From assembly GCA_963841715.1 (NCBI GenBank), contig CAWJDP010000004.1:434001-498000 (forward strand): a DNA stretch of 64,000 bases, in the 5' to 3' direction. Source of the stretch: DASPWW01 sp963841715 (lineage in GTDB: Bacteria > Actinomycetota > Thermoleophilia > Solirubrobacterales > 70-9). How positions within the stretch are numbered: position 1 is the stretch's first letter; each line of letters opens with the position of its first letter. Positions 25,123 to 33,916 of this stretch are shown piece by piece. The notes under the pieces are model-generated. The model did no database searches, was not told where the DNA came from, and saw only the letters and a list, made by a program, of their open reading frames with translations. The position numbers and the translations under genes were made by a program.

Positions 25123-25804
25123 CTACTCGATCGGGCCGCCGCCGGGCATGATCCCGCGCTCCTCGACGCGGCGCTCGCCGCGGCGCAGCATCCGCAGCGC
25201 GATCAGCGTCGCCCCGAGCAGGCCGGTGAGCCCGAGGCTGACCTGGACGCTGAGCAGGCCCTCGCGCGTCCAGTAGACGTCGCGGAGGTCGAGCAGCAGC
25301 GCCGCCTCGTCGAACGTCAGCCCGACGCCGGCGCCGAACGGGACCGCGAGCGCGTCCTCGACCCGCTGGCTCTCGGTCGTCAGCGCCAGCGCCCCGGAGC
25401 CGAACGCGAGCATGATTCCGGGGACGAAGTGGTGGATGTGGCGGCCGCCGACGCGGACGTTGCGGAACGGGCCCCAGTTGTGGCGAATGCCCGTAGGTCG
25501 AGATCCGCACGAGCGCGAACGAGACCACGAACCCGGAGAGGAGGTTGAACAACACGGTCTCGCGGCGCGGCGTCGCCTCGTAGCCCTCGATCGCGACCGC
25601 GACGGTGTCCTGGGTCGCGCGAGACCGGCGGCTCGATCGCGCGCTCGGCGGTTTCGAGCACGTTCTCGGTCGGCCGGCGGTTGCGCGGCGGCGCCGGGCG
25701 AGCTTGACGGCCTCGGCGACCAGCACGGATCCGGCGGTCGAGACCGCGAGCCCGGCGAGCGCGACGGTCGGCGCGCTCGGGGCCTGCGGCGTCCGGCGGC
25801 GCGC
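25123..25804 (-). pseudogene. Membrane protein with HIHHFVPG motif, frameshifted
   Basis: A membrane protein can be assembled across frames. The N-terminal helix is TVALAGLAVSTAGSVLVAEA near 25735-25770, then TPRRETVLFNLLSGFVVSFA. The second frame begins near 25490 and holds NVRVGGRHIHHFVPGIMLAF, FGAGVGLTFDEAALLLDLRD and a final helix GLTGLLGATLIALRML. The HIHH-x-VPG motif is seen in uncharacterised actinobacterial membrane proteins. Shifts lie near 25495, 25620 and 25690. No canonical start lies between the end of the dehydrogenase gene and the first helix, so the start is uncertain. Confidence 0.55.
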
Positions 25805-27055
25805 CTAGAGCCGAACAAGGTTGCGGCGCGTCGATCCCGCGCGTGATGCCGCGGAAGTCGAGCACGAGCGGCGCCTCGTCGACGACGCGGCGGTAGTCGA
25901 TCTCGCGGTGCGGGGTGACGACGCAGACGAGATCGCAGCGACCGAGCCTGCGTCGAGCTCGATCGAGCGCAGGCCGAACTCGCTCAGCTCCGGGACGTGG
26001 GGGTCGTGGTAGCAGAGCTCGCCGCCGAGCTCGCGCAGCGAGGCGGATGATCTTCAGCGCCGGCGACTCGCGCAGGTCCGCCGACCCCCGCCTTGTAGGC
26101 GACGCCGAGGAGCAGGACCGCGAGCCCTTGATCGGCTTGCCGACGTCATTCAGCGTCCGCTCGATCTTGCGCACGCAGAACGCGCGGCTGCGCCTGGTTG
26201 ATCTTCCCCGCGAGCTCGACGAACTCGGTATAGAAGTCGTGCTCGCGGGCCTTGAACGCGAGGTAGAACGGATCGACCGGGAGGCAGTGGCCGCCCATCC
26301 CGGGGCCCGGCTCGAAGCGCATGAAGCCGAACGGCTTCGGCGCGGCGGCGTCGATCACCTCCCAGACGTCGATCCCCATCCGGTCGCAGAGCATCGCGAG
26401 CTCGTTGACGAGCGCGATGTTGACCGAGCGGAAGATGTTCTCGAGCAGCTTCGCTAGCTCGGCCGCCTCGGGCGTCGAGACCTCGACGACCTCGTCGCAG
26501 ATCTCGCGATAGAGCGCCGCCGCGCGCTCGCGGCAGTCCTCGGTGAGCCCGCCGACGACCTTCGGGGTCGTGCGGATCGTGTGGTCGGTGCGCCCGGGGT
26601 CGATGCGCTCCGGCGAGTAGGCGAGGTGGAAGTCGCGCCCGGCGGCAAGGCCCGGACTCCTCGAGAATCGGCTGCAGCCGCTCGCGCGTCGTGCCCGGGT
26701 AGGTCGTCGACTCGAGCACGACGAGCTGGCCCTTGCGGAGCACGCGCGCGATCGACGCTCGCCGGCGTCGACGATGTAGGTGAGGTCGGGCTCGCGCTTG
26801 CTCGCGAGCGGCGTCGGGACGCAGATCAGGACCGCGTCGCAGCCGGCGAGCTCTCGTGGTCGGTGGTCGAGTGCAGGCGGTCCGAGATCGCGGTAGCCGC
26901 TCCGAGGGTACGTCCTCGATGTCGCTGTGCCGTCGCGCAGCCGGTCGACGCGGCGCGGCGTCGGTGTCGAGGCCGACGACGTCGTGGCCCGCCTCGGCGA
27001 AGGCGACGGCGAGCGGCAGGCCCACGTATCCAAGCCCGATCACTCCAATGGTCAT
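25805..27055 (-). pseudogene. Nucleotide-sugar dehydrogenase (UDP-HexNAc dehydrogenase type), multiply frameshifted
   Basis: The gene starts MTIGVIGLGYVGLPLAVAFA, the NAD-binding Rossmann motif of UDP-sugar 6-dehydrogenases. Further recognisable pieces are CDAVLICVPTPL, QLVVLESTTYPGTTRERL, FHLAYSPERIDPGRTDHTI, AELAKLLENIFRSVNIALVN, FEPGPGMGGHCLPVDPFYLA (the catalytic Cys is in GGHCLPVDP) and, near the end, VVTPHREIDYRRVV and LVLDFRGITRGIDA. These support a UDP-N-acetyl-glucosamine or mannosamine dehydrogenase (WecC/WbpA-like) that oxidises C6 to a uronic acid. Ten or so indels are needed between 25810 and 26980. The expected end RNLVRL stop at 25805 is recovered after one base is removed. Confidence 0.8.
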
Positions 27056-27064
27056 GGACGGAGT

Positions 27065-27586
27065 TTAGGAAGCGAGCAGGGCGAGGATTTCGCGGGCCGC
27101 GGGGCCGGGATCAGATTCCCACTCGCCGACCACCCGCGCGCGCTCCCCCAGGCCCTCGCTGAGCAGGACGTCCCGGTTCCCCTCATCGGCACACAGGAGC
27201 AGGTCGCAGACGCGGTCGGCCACGATGCGGTCGATCTCCTCGGCGCTGCCGCGGTCCCCGCTTCGCACCCCGGCCCCGAGCCGCACGGCGGGGATCCCGA
27301 GCTTCACTGGGACGAGCGCCGCGGCCGGGGCGGCGGGGCCGTCCCCGTGCACGAGCACCGCAGCGGTCCTGCCGCCGTCATCGTCGTCGTCATCGTCAAT
27401 GTCATTCTCATCGAGCGCCTCCTCGACCGCGACGAGCGCGACGGCCGTCTCGGCTGCCGGGCCGGCGCCCGCAGCCTCCCTGGCCATGGCCAGCACGTCG
27501 AGCGCGTCCGCGTCGAGCGCGCGCGCGAGCGCGGAGGTGGCGGCGGCGTCCGGGGCGGACTCGGAGGCGACGATCAGGGCCCTCAT
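27065..27586 (-). CDS. Short WecB-like (UDP-GlcNAc 2-epimerase-like) protein
   Basis: A 173-residue protein. Residues ~75-150 follow the WecB active-site region: VLVHGDGPAAPAAALVPVKL corresponds to the VHGDTTTTLAAALAAFYLG element, then GIPAVRLGAGVRSGD (WecB: HVEAGLRTGD), SAEEIDRIVADRVCDLLLCA (EEINRRLTDRLADLLFAP) and a final VLLSEGL. Full epimerases have about 370 residues; the N-terminal substrate region is replaced by an Asp run (DENDIDDDDDDDGG) and the C-terminal half is missing. It lies just upstream of the nucleotide-sugar dehydrogenase on the same strand. It is either a shrunken non-catalytic relative or a remnant. Confidence 0.6.
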   Translation of the reverse strand: MRALIVASESAPDAAATSALARALDADALDVLAMAREAAGAGPAAETAVALVAVEEALDENDIDDDDDDDGGRTAAVLVHGDGPAAPAAALVPVKLGIPAVRLGAGVRSGDRGSAEEIDRIVADRVCDLLLCADEGNRDVLLSEGLGERARVVGEWESDPGPAAREILALLAS

Positions 27587-27711
27587 CGCGGGCAGGTTCG
27601 CGGATCGGGCGGATCCGCGATTCGGGAGCGTCCCGGGTCGGATGTCCGGCCGCACGAGGTGCCACGCTACGCGGGCGTTTGAGGCGCCCGCAAGCGGGGA
27701 AGGAAGATGCC

Positions 27712-28650
27712 ATGCCGCAGCCCGTCCGCAAGCTTTCCTTCGACGACCGCCTGATCTGGATCCTCGGCTCCTCCCGAAGCGGGAGCACGTGGCTGTTGCG
27801 GATGCTCGGCGACCTCCCCGACGCCGCGCCGATCGACGACCCCCACCTCGGCCACCACCTCGGCGTCTGGCGCCCGATCCCGCTCGCCTGGGCGACCTCG
27901 GACGGGCCGCCGCCTGACCTCAGCACGCTGACCGAGTACAAGCGCCACAAGCCCGATTTCTTCTTCTCCGATCGCTACCGCGACACGTGGCTGCCCGCGC
28001 TGCGCGATCTGGTCCAGGCCCGATTTCAGGCTCAGATCGACGACATCGCCGCCGCCGAGGGCATCTCCGAGCCGGTCGCGATCGTCAAGGAGCCCGCCTC
28101 GCACGTCGCCGAGCTGCTGACAGAGATGTTCCCGGGCTCGGGGATGCTGTGGCTGCTGCGCGACGGCCGCGACGTAGTCGACTCCTGGCTCGACGCCTAC
28201 AGCCGCGACTCGTGGGCGCTCGAGGAGGGCGCGTACGCGCTCTCGGAGCGCGCGCGGATGGCGTTCGTGCGCTGGCAGTCGAGCGTGTGGCGCTACCGCA
28301 CCGAGGTCGTCCAGCACACCTTCGAGTCCCACGATCCCACGCGCCGGATCCTGATCCGCTACGAGGAGCTGCTGCGCAACCCGGCCGGGCAGCTGCAGCG
28401 GATCCGCGACCGCTTCGGGCTCGTCGCCTCGGAGGCGCGTCTCGCCGAGATCGCCCGCGTCCACGCCTTCGGCCGCACTTCGGACGGCAATCGAGGCTCG
28501 GGCAAGGAGAAGCGCTTCGCCGAGCCGGGGCGCTGGCGGCGCAGCCTCACCGCGCCCGAGCGCGCGGCGATGCGGCGGCTGATGGGCGAGAAGCTGGCCG
28601 AGCTCGGATACATCGACGAGCGCGCCGGCGTCGCCGGGTACGACGGCTAG
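27712..28650 (+). CDS. Sulfotransferase-family protein
   Basis: A 312-residue protein with the 5'-PAPS loop LIWILGSSRSGSTWLLRMLG near residue 15 and the 3'-phosphate element MLWLLRDGRDVVDSWLDAYS near residue 147. EPASHVAELLTEMFPGSGM and ILIRYEELLRNPAGQLQRI are typical of sulfotransferase family 3. It probably sulfates a surface carbohydrate, given the dehydrogenase, epimerase-like and FkbM genes around it; this is inference. The start MPQPVRKLSF is preceded by AAGGAAG, a good ribosome-binding site. Confidence 0.83.
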   Translation: MPQPVRKLSFDDRLIWILGSSRSGSTWLLRMLGDLPDAAPIDDPHLGHHLGVWRPIPLAWATSDGPPPDLSTLTEYKRHKPDFFFSDRYRDTWLPALRDLVQARFQAQIDDIAAAEGISEPVAIVKEPASHVAELLTEMFPGSGMLWLLRDGRDVVDSWLDAYSRDSWALEEGAYALSERARMAFVRWQSSVWRYRTEVVQHTFESHDPTRRILIRYEELLRNPAGQLQRIRDRFGLVASEARLAEIARVHAFGRTSDGNRGSGKEKRFAEPGRWRRSLTAPERAAMRRLMGEKLAELGYIDERAGVAGYDG

Positions 28651-29506
28651 CGCGTCGGCTCGGTGATCTTCGTCGACGGCGGGATGATGCTGAAGTCGCG
28701 CTTGGTTCGGGCGGGGCGCCGCCCCGCCGGCTCCCGGGGGCGCGGGTGCCTCTGCTCTCTGCGGCTCTTGGCCTCGCAGTAGAGGTTCACGAACTGCGGC
28801 ATCTTCGACGGCTCGGGCGCGAGCGGGACGATCTCCCGCCGTGCCTCGTTGATCATCCCGACCGAGAAGCCGGATATTCGGAGCTCGTGAAGGAGCGCGC
28901 CGACCGGGGTCCCCGCGCGCGCGAGGGCCATCCGGTCGCACTCGACGAACAGGCGCAGGGCCGGGCTCGCCTCGATCACGCGCTTCATCCCCTTCACGAC
29001 GTGTAGCTCGCCGCCCGAGACGTTCAGCTTCATCACGTCGACCGAGCGGTCTCCGATCACGCGATCGAGGGTCGTCGTCTCGATCCTGACTCGCTCCGCG
29101 ACCCCGTCCGGCCTGTAGAGGCTGCTGTCCGCGCCGCTGCCGTCGGCGACGTAGAAGTCGCGCAATCCGCTGCGCTCCCCGAGCGCCGCGGGGATCGTGA
29201 ACAGACGCGCCTTGGGCGAGTTCAGGCGCAGGTTGCGGCGCAGGCTCAGAACGCGACCGGGTTCGGCTCGAACGCGTACACCCTCCCCCGCGGCCCAACC
29301 CGGGCGGCGGCGAGCAGCGTCCAGTAGCCGAGGAACGCTCCGGCGTCGACGACGGTCGCCCGGCGCTCGATCGAGCCCTCGAAGAGCTCGCCCATATACG
29401 GGTGCCGGGGGCCCCGCTTCATCGCATCCAGGTAGCCGCGGTGCACCCGCTCGGCCCCCGTCAGCCAGACTCCGTTAACCAGCGTCTGCGCCAATTGGGC
29501 CCCCAT
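28647..29506 (-). pseudogene. FkbM-family methyltransferase, one frameshift
   Basis: The N-terminal frame from 29506 gives ATVVDAGAFLGYWTLLAAAR (SAM-binding motif I) and RGRVYAFEPNPVAF. It shifts near 29249, and the rest reads in the next frame: LRDFYVADGSGADSSLYR, VRIETTTLDRVIG, SVDVMKLNVSGGELHVVKGM and VNLYCEAK. This is the FkbM fold, which O-methylates sugars or polyketides. Normally the motif is KIDVEGAE; here it is KLNVSGGE. One base must be restored. Cotranscription with other genes is not evident; it is convergent with the sulfotransferase, overlapping by 4 bases. Confidence 0.75.
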
Positions 29507-29599
29507 TCACCCGGCTGTTGTCCCGTGCATGCATGAAGAACTCTCAACAGTCTTCTACAGATCTCCGCGGATCGGCGCCGGCGGAAGCGAGGACAGCGG

Positions 29600-30478
29600 T
29601 CAGGCGGCGAGCCAGGCGGCGATCCGCCGCCCGATGTCCTCGCCCTGGTCCTCCTGGAGGAAGTGCGAGGCGCCCCTGATCTCCTGCGGACCCTCGGCGC
29701 CGATTGCGGCGGCGAACGCCTCGCCGACCTCGGGGGGCAGGATTGGATCGGAATCCGCCCACAGCGCGAGCTTCGGGCGCTCGTCCGAGCGCAACGCGTC
29801 GAGGACGCGCTGGCCGGCCTCGGCACCGGGGGCGTCGGGAGAGGTCGGGAGGATGAGCGGAAACGCCCGCGCGCCGGCCTTCGACTCGGGGGTCGGGAAC
29901 GGCGCGTCGTAGGCGGCGGCGACTTCGTCGCCGGGGTCGCTGAAGCAGGCGCGCCGGACGAGCATCGAGACCGGGAGGTCCTCGGTTCTCTCGACGAAGT
30001 CGCGGAACGCGATCCAGGCGTCGGTCATCCGCTGGTGGCCGGTGAACGCCCCCGTGTCCATGACGACGATGCGGTCGAAGCGGTCGCGCAGCTCGGTCGC
30101 GGCGCGGAGGCCGATCGGCCCACCCCAGTCGTGGCCGACGAGTGTCGCCCCGGTGAGGTCGAGCTCCTGGACGAGCTTGGCGATCAGCTCGCAGTGGCGG
30201 TCGTACGTGTACCAGCCGAGGTCGAGCGGCTTCTCGGAGCGCCCGAACCCGGCCATGTCGGGGGCGATGCAGCGGAAGCCCGCGTCGCGCACGGGCGGGA
30301 TCACCTTCCGCCACAGGAACGACCACGTCGGCTCACCGTGCATGAACACGACCGGGGCGCCGTCTCCCTCGTCAACGCGCGCGAGCCGCAGACCGTCGAT
30401 CTCGGCATAGCGGGGCTCGAACGGAAAGTCCGGCAGCTCGGCGAAGCGCTCGTCCGGGGTCGTGAGCGTCTCGGCCAT
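29600..30478 (-). CDS. Haloalkane dehalogenase
   Basis: A 292-residue alpha/beta hydrolase of haloalkane dehalogenase subfamily I, which hydrolyses carbon-halogen bonds to alcohol and halide. The N-terminal oxyanion region is VVFMHGEPTWSFLWRK (44-59) with the halide-stabilising Trp position. The nucleophile Asp117 and adjacent Trp are in LVGHDWGGPIGLRA. The acid is in ALWADSDPILPPEV and the base His in GASHFLQEDQGE. The DhlA/DhmA group has this length and these motifs. Another role as an epoxide hydrolase is less likely because the HGEPTW and DWGG pair is that of dehalogenases. Confidence 0.87.
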   Translation of the reverse strand: MAETLTTPDERFAELPDFPFEPRYAEIDGLRLARVDEGDGAPVVFMHGEPTWSFLWRKVIPPVRDAGFRCIAPDMAGFGRSEKPLDLGWYTYDRHCELIAKLVQELDLTGATLVGHDWGGPIGLRAATELRDRFDRIVVMDTGAFTGHQRMTDAWIAFRDFVERTEDLPVSMLVRRACFSDPGDEVAAAYDAPFPTPESKAGARAFPLILPTSPDAPGAEAGQRVLDALRSDERPKLALWADSDPILPPEVGEAFAAAIGAEGPQEIRGASHFLQEDQGEDIGRRIAAWLAA

Positions 30479-30487
30479 CGGCGGCAG

Positions 30488-30509
30488 CCTAGCGCCGCGG
30501 GGCGCTGGG
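30488..30509 (-). terminator. Hairpin between dehalogenase and K+ channel genes
   Basis: An inverted repeat (CCTAGCGCC, 4-base loop, GGCGCTGGG, with one G-T pair) lies between the stop of the channel gene and the start of the dehalogenase gene. It may end the channel transcript. There is no T-run, so confidence is low. Confidence 0.35.
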
Positions 30510-30514
30510 CCGCC

Positions 30515-31201
30515 TCAGCGTCTCGACGTTCGGCGGCGCGGACCGAGGTTCCCGATGATCAGCGCGACCACGGTGACGAGGTAGATCTGTCCGATCAGCG
30601 CCTCGGTGATCGCCAGCGATCGCCCGAGGACTGGAATGCCGCGGTGAGGTCGCCGTAGCCGGTCGTGGTGATCGTCGTGAAGCTGAAGTAGAGGAGGTCG
30701 GACCGGGCGCGGGTCGGTTCGATCTGCGCGAAGAAGGCCCTTCGAGGAAAGGTCGTCGACGACGGCCGAGACATGAACGAGAAGAACGGTCCCGACGAGC
30801 AGGTAGATGCACAGCACGCCGAACATCGTCCGCAGCGTGATCTCGCGGTCTTGGCGCAGGCTTCGGATCAGCCCGAAGGCGATGATCGGCGGGACAAGCG
30901 CGACCATGACGAGGGTTGTCACGCGCGCGATCGGCCTGCTGAGATCCCCTGTACCGAGCAGCGCAACCGTCGATCCGGCGACCGCGATCACGGCGACCGC
31001 GATCCCCACGCGGAGCTCCCAGCGGCGTGCCGAGGAGGCCCACAGCGCGAGCACCAGCGTCCCGGCCTGGAACCCGGTGATCACGAGGCGGGCCCACCCC
31101 TCGTCCGGCGCGGCGAGCTGGAACGCAAGCGAGCACAGGATCACGATCAGCAGCAGGCCGAACGCGTGCGGCTCCGAGCGGATCTCTCCCGGCTTCGCCA
31201 C
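30515..31201 (-). pseudogene. Ion channel protein (K+ channel pore), frameshifted
   Basis: The main frame starts MAKPGEIRSEPHAFGLLLIV and has six membrane segments, ending with ALIGQIYLVTVVALIIGNLG. The selectivity filter is found in a neighbouring frame at about 30650-30700: DLLYFSFTTITTTGYGDL, the TTTGYGD signature of K+ channels. Two indels (near 30735 and 30630) would join all parts into a protein of about 230 residues. Without the shifts it is a classic two-pore-helix Ion_trans_2 channel. Sequence error is probable. Confidence 0.7.
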
Positions 31202-31395
31202 GGTGCGGGGATGATCCCGAGCCCGGTGGACCGAACGGCCGGGCGGCAGGCCGACGTTCTCGCCCGCGGGGCGAAACCTCGTCTAAGTGCTGCTGACCGC
31301 GACCGCCTTGTCGCTGCTTCGAGGCGCAGGACCTCATGGACCCGACATCGCCCCGCTCAGTATGGCCGTCTGGCTTGAACGCCCCTCGATGATGA

Positions 31396-31468
31396 TGGGC
31401 CGTGAAGGACTCGAACCTTCAACCTTGAGATTAAGAGTCTCCTGCTCTGCCAGTTGAGCTAACGGCCC
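31396..31468 (-). tRNA. tRNA-Lys (CTT)
   Basis: The minus strand folds as a 73-base cloverleaf. The acceptor stem is GGGCCGT/ACGGCCC, the D-stem GCTC/GAGC, the anticodon stem GGAGA/TCTCA (one outer mismatch) around CTCTTAA (anticodon CTT), and the T-arm GAAGG-TTCGAGT-CCTTC. The discriminator is A, and CCA is not encoded. Confidence 0.96.
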
Positions 31469-31520
31469 GAGCGGGGAATGGTAGCCCGCGTTCGGCGGCC
31501 GCGGGCCGGGCGACGGGGCG

Positions 31521-32627
31521 CTACGGGGTCGAGGAGGACTCGCGGTCGCCGCCCGTCGTCTGGCGGCGCTTCACGGACAGCAGATTCATGTCCGCGCGGT
31601 CGATGAGCTCGGCCGGAGTCATCTCGGGCTCGAACTCCGCCACCCCCCAGCTGACCTGCATCGGGAGCCCGTCAGGGCGGGTGCAGAGCCGGGTCACCGC
31701 CTTCGCGAGCCTATCGGCGATCCGCCCGCCCTCCTCGAACTCGGTCGCCGGAAGCAGAACCGCGAACTCGTCGCCGCCCCAGCGGAAGCAGCCGTCGCCG
31801 CCCCGCACGGTGTCCGCGATCGCGCCGGCCGCCTGGCGAAGCACGATGTCGCCGTTCGCGTGACCCGAGTTGTCGTTCACCTGCTTGAAGTTGTCGAGAT
31901 CGCCCAGCAAAAGGACGAGCTGCTCGCGGACGCGGCGTGCGCGCTCCATCTCGCGCGCGACGGCGTCGTCGAAGGCGCGGCGGTTGCCGAGCCTCGTCAG
32001 CGAGTCGAGGTTGGCGAGCTGCTGCGCGAAATTCGTGTCGCTGCGTAGGGTGATCCGCTGCAGGCGGACGCCGCTCATCAGCACCGATCCCAGCAGCGTC
32101 ACGCCGGCGATCAGCAGGAACTGGGTCAAGGCGTCGGCGGCTGCAACCGCGCCTCCGCCGTTGTAGGCGAGCGGCGCGAACGCGGCAGCGGCCACCGCGA
32201 CGAGGAACACCAGCACGCGCCGGGCCGGGTGGATCGCGCCGACGTACACGGCCGGGAGCAGGTAGAGCTGGTGGAACGGCGAGCCGCGGCCGCCTGCCAG
32301 CCACTCCAGGAGCGCGATCGCCGCGACCGCGGCGAAGCTCGCCACGTAGAGGCGGTCGAAGCTGACCGTCCTGCCGCGCCGCAGCCAGCGGATCCCGAAC
32401 AGCGAGAGCGCGAAGATCCCACCGGCGATCGCCCAGCCCGCGTCGCCGATCTGCTTCGTCGGCGGCGCGACGATCGTCAGCGCGACGAGCAGCCCGAGCC
32501 CCAACGTCAGCAGCGCCGCGCCGAGCCGCGTGGCGTTGTCGAGGTCGGCGCCCGCGTAGGGATCGCCGCGCGGCGCTGCCAGAGCACCCTTGACCGCGGC
32601 GAAGCGGCCGGCGAGAGACCTGCTCAT
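31521..32627 (-). CDS. Membrane-bound diguanylate cyclase (GGDEF)
   Basis: A 368-residue protein. Residues ~30-190 hold six hydrophobic segments of a membrane sensor. The GGDEF domain begins near residue 200 with NLDSLTRLGNRRAFDDAVAR, DLDNFKQVNDNSGHANGD (metal and substrate Asp), and the intact active site RWGGDEFAVLLP. RGGD five residues before GGDEF is a product-inhibition I-site. It makes cyclic di-GMP from two GTP. MSRSLAGRF at 32627 is chosen as the start because upstream residues are not conserved. Confidence 0.87.
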   Translation of the reverse strand: MSRSLAGRFAAVKGALAAPRGDPYAGADLDNATRLGAALLTLGLGLLVALTIVAPPTKQIGDAGWAIAGGIFALSLFGIRWLRRGRTVSFDRLYVASFAAVAAIALLEWLAGGRGSPFHQLYLLPAVYVGAIHPARRVLVFLVAVAAAAFAPLAYNGGGAVAAADALTQFLLIAGVTLLGSVLMSGVRLQRITLRSDTNFAQQLANLDSLTRLGNRRAFDDAVAREMERARRVREQLVLLLGDLDNFKQVNDNSGHANGDIVLRQAAGAIADTVRGGDGCFRWGGDEFAVLLPATEFEEGGRIADRLAKAVTRLCTRPDGLPMQVSWGVAEFEPEMTPAELIDRADMNLLSVKRRQTTGGDRESSSTP

Positions 32628-32701
32628 ACCGACGTTTTCGGCACCTGGCCGCCACCCCTTGAACCAGACCCGCGCGCGGGCGGCGGGGATAAGATCGCTG
32701 C

Positions 32702-33034
32702 ATGGCGTCATCGGACCGCGAGTCGAAGCTCTCGATCTGGTCCGAGAGCTCGCTGCTCTCGATCGCGTCGACGAACTCGATGCTGTCGATTGGATCCGTC
32801 GGCTCGGTGCTCTCGATCGGCTCGATCGGGTCCGCCGTGTCCGCGTTCTCGGTCGGCTCGGTCGCCTCGGCGGGCTCGACGCTCTCCGCCGCGAGCCGCG
32901 GCTCGGTGCTTTCGGCGAGCGGCAAAGGCGCCGTGGTCGGCTCTCCGGACCGGCGCCTCGGCGTGGGCCTAACCGCGGCGGTCCTCACCCTGACCGCACT
33001 CGTCCTCGGCTGGATGGGCGCGGCCCGAGACTAG
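32702..33034 (+). CDS. Serine-rich LSIGS tandem-repeat membrane-anchored protein
   Basis: A 110-residue protein made of short repeats: SSLLSIASTNSMLSIGSVGS, then VLSIGSIGSAVSAFSVGSVA and repeats through SVLSASG near residue 73. The unit is about six residues (S-x-L-S-I-G or S-x-G-S). A single hydrophobic segment follows (VGLTAAVLTLTALVLGWMG) near the C-terminus. I have seen this type of protein only as hypothetical in actinobacteria. The regular small-residue spacing suggests a beta-solenoid held to the membrane by its tail. It is divergent from the diguanylate cyclase gene, 74 bases apart. The reverse strand shows an apparent Glu/Pro/Thr repeat, which is the antisense image. Confidence 0.6.
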   Translation: MASSDRESKLSIWSESSLLSIASTNSMLSIGSVGSVLSIGSIGSAVSAFSVGSVASAGSTLSAASRGSVLSASGKGAVVGSPDRRLGVGLTAAVLTLTALVLGWMGAARD

Positions 33035-33036
33035 GA

Positions 33037-33876
33037 CTAGGGCGTCGGCGTACCGCCCGGCGGTGGCGCCGCACCGCCGCTCGTACCCCCGGTCGTCCCG
33101 CCGACGCCGCCGAGCGGGCTCGTGAGCGCACCCTTGCCGGGACCCGAGGACTTGATCTGCTTCTGCAGCTGCGCTGCCTCCTTCTTGATCTGCTGCAGTT
33201 GCTTCTCGAGTTGCTTCCTCTGGGTCTTGTTGACCTTCGCGAGCGCCTTCGCCCCCGCCGAGTCGCCGGCGGCCGTGTCGCCTGACAGGTAGTCGAACTG
33301 CGCCGCCGCGAACCAGGTGTTCGCGCTCGGCACGTTCTGCGCCTGCAGCGTCGCCGTCGTCGCGGCGCCCTTGAGATCGGCCTGGAGCGCCGCGGTATCC
33401 GGCGAGCTTGAGGCGATCTCCTGCTGCGCGAGGCCCTGATAGGCGCGGAAGATCTGCGCCGCGGCACCCGCGTCGGGCTGCTTGTTCCCGTTCAGCTTCA
33501 GGTAGCGCTCCCACGCGTCGACCGAGGACTGGAACTCGGTCGCGGCGTCGGCGGTGACCGTCGCCTGACCGGTCTGCGGGTCCTGCTCGACGGCGCTGTT
33601 CCCGGCGAGGAAGTAGACCTTCGCGAGCTCGAGCTGGGGCTTCGGGTCCTTCGGATCCTTCTTCGCCTTCGCCTTCGCGTTCGAGATCTGAGTGTCGAAC
33701 TGCGCGCTGCCGGTGCCGCTGTCGCCGCCGCCGAGGCCGATCGCGTCGAGGATCCCGCCGGAGCCTCCACCGTTGCCGATCCCGAACCCGACGAAGCCGA
33801 TCAGGAACAGTCCCGCAAGGAGCGCGTAGACGACCTGGATTACACGCTTGCGGCGGCCGCGGATATCGAAGAGCAT
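33037..33876 (-). CDS. Membrane-anchored TPR-like protein
   Basis: A 279-residue protein with an N-terminal anchor (RRKRVIQVVYALLAGLFLIG then FVGFGIGNGG) and a soluble part of helical pairs resembling TPR units, for example PQLELAKVYFLAGNSAVEQD and SANTWFAAAQFDYLSGDTAA. A coiled-coil follows (QRKQLEKQLQQIKKEAAQLQ) and a low-complexity Gly/Pro/Thr tail. It most likely acts outside the cytoplasm. The family is unknown. It lies next to tatC on the same strand, but a 40-base gap makes coupling unclear. Confidence 0.7.
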   Translation of the reverse strand: MLFDIRGRRKRVIQVVYALLAGLFLIGFVGFGIGNGGGSGGILDAIGLGGGDSGTGSAQFDTQISNAKAKAKKDPKDPKPQLELAKVYFLAGNSAVEQDPQTGQATVTADAATEFQSSVDAWERYLKLNGNKQPDAGAAAQIFRAYQGLAQQEIASSSPDTAALQADLKGAATTATLQAQNVPSANTWFAAAQFDYLSGDTAAGDSAGAKALAKVNKTQRKQLEKQLQQIKKEAAQLQKQIKSSGPGKGALTSPLGGVGGTTGGTSGGAAPPPGGTPTP

Positions 33877-33916
33877 CGGCTCAGCCTAGAGGAAGCGCGG
33901 TGCGCTCCAGCTCAAA

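Noticed and set aside
31711..32988. Minus-strand frame with repeated Glu/Pro/Thr/Ile units opposite the LSIGS-repeat gene
   Set aside because: The repeats come from reading the Ser/Ile/Gly codons of the plus gene backwards. The rest of the frame overlaps the diguanylate cyclase in a wrong frame.
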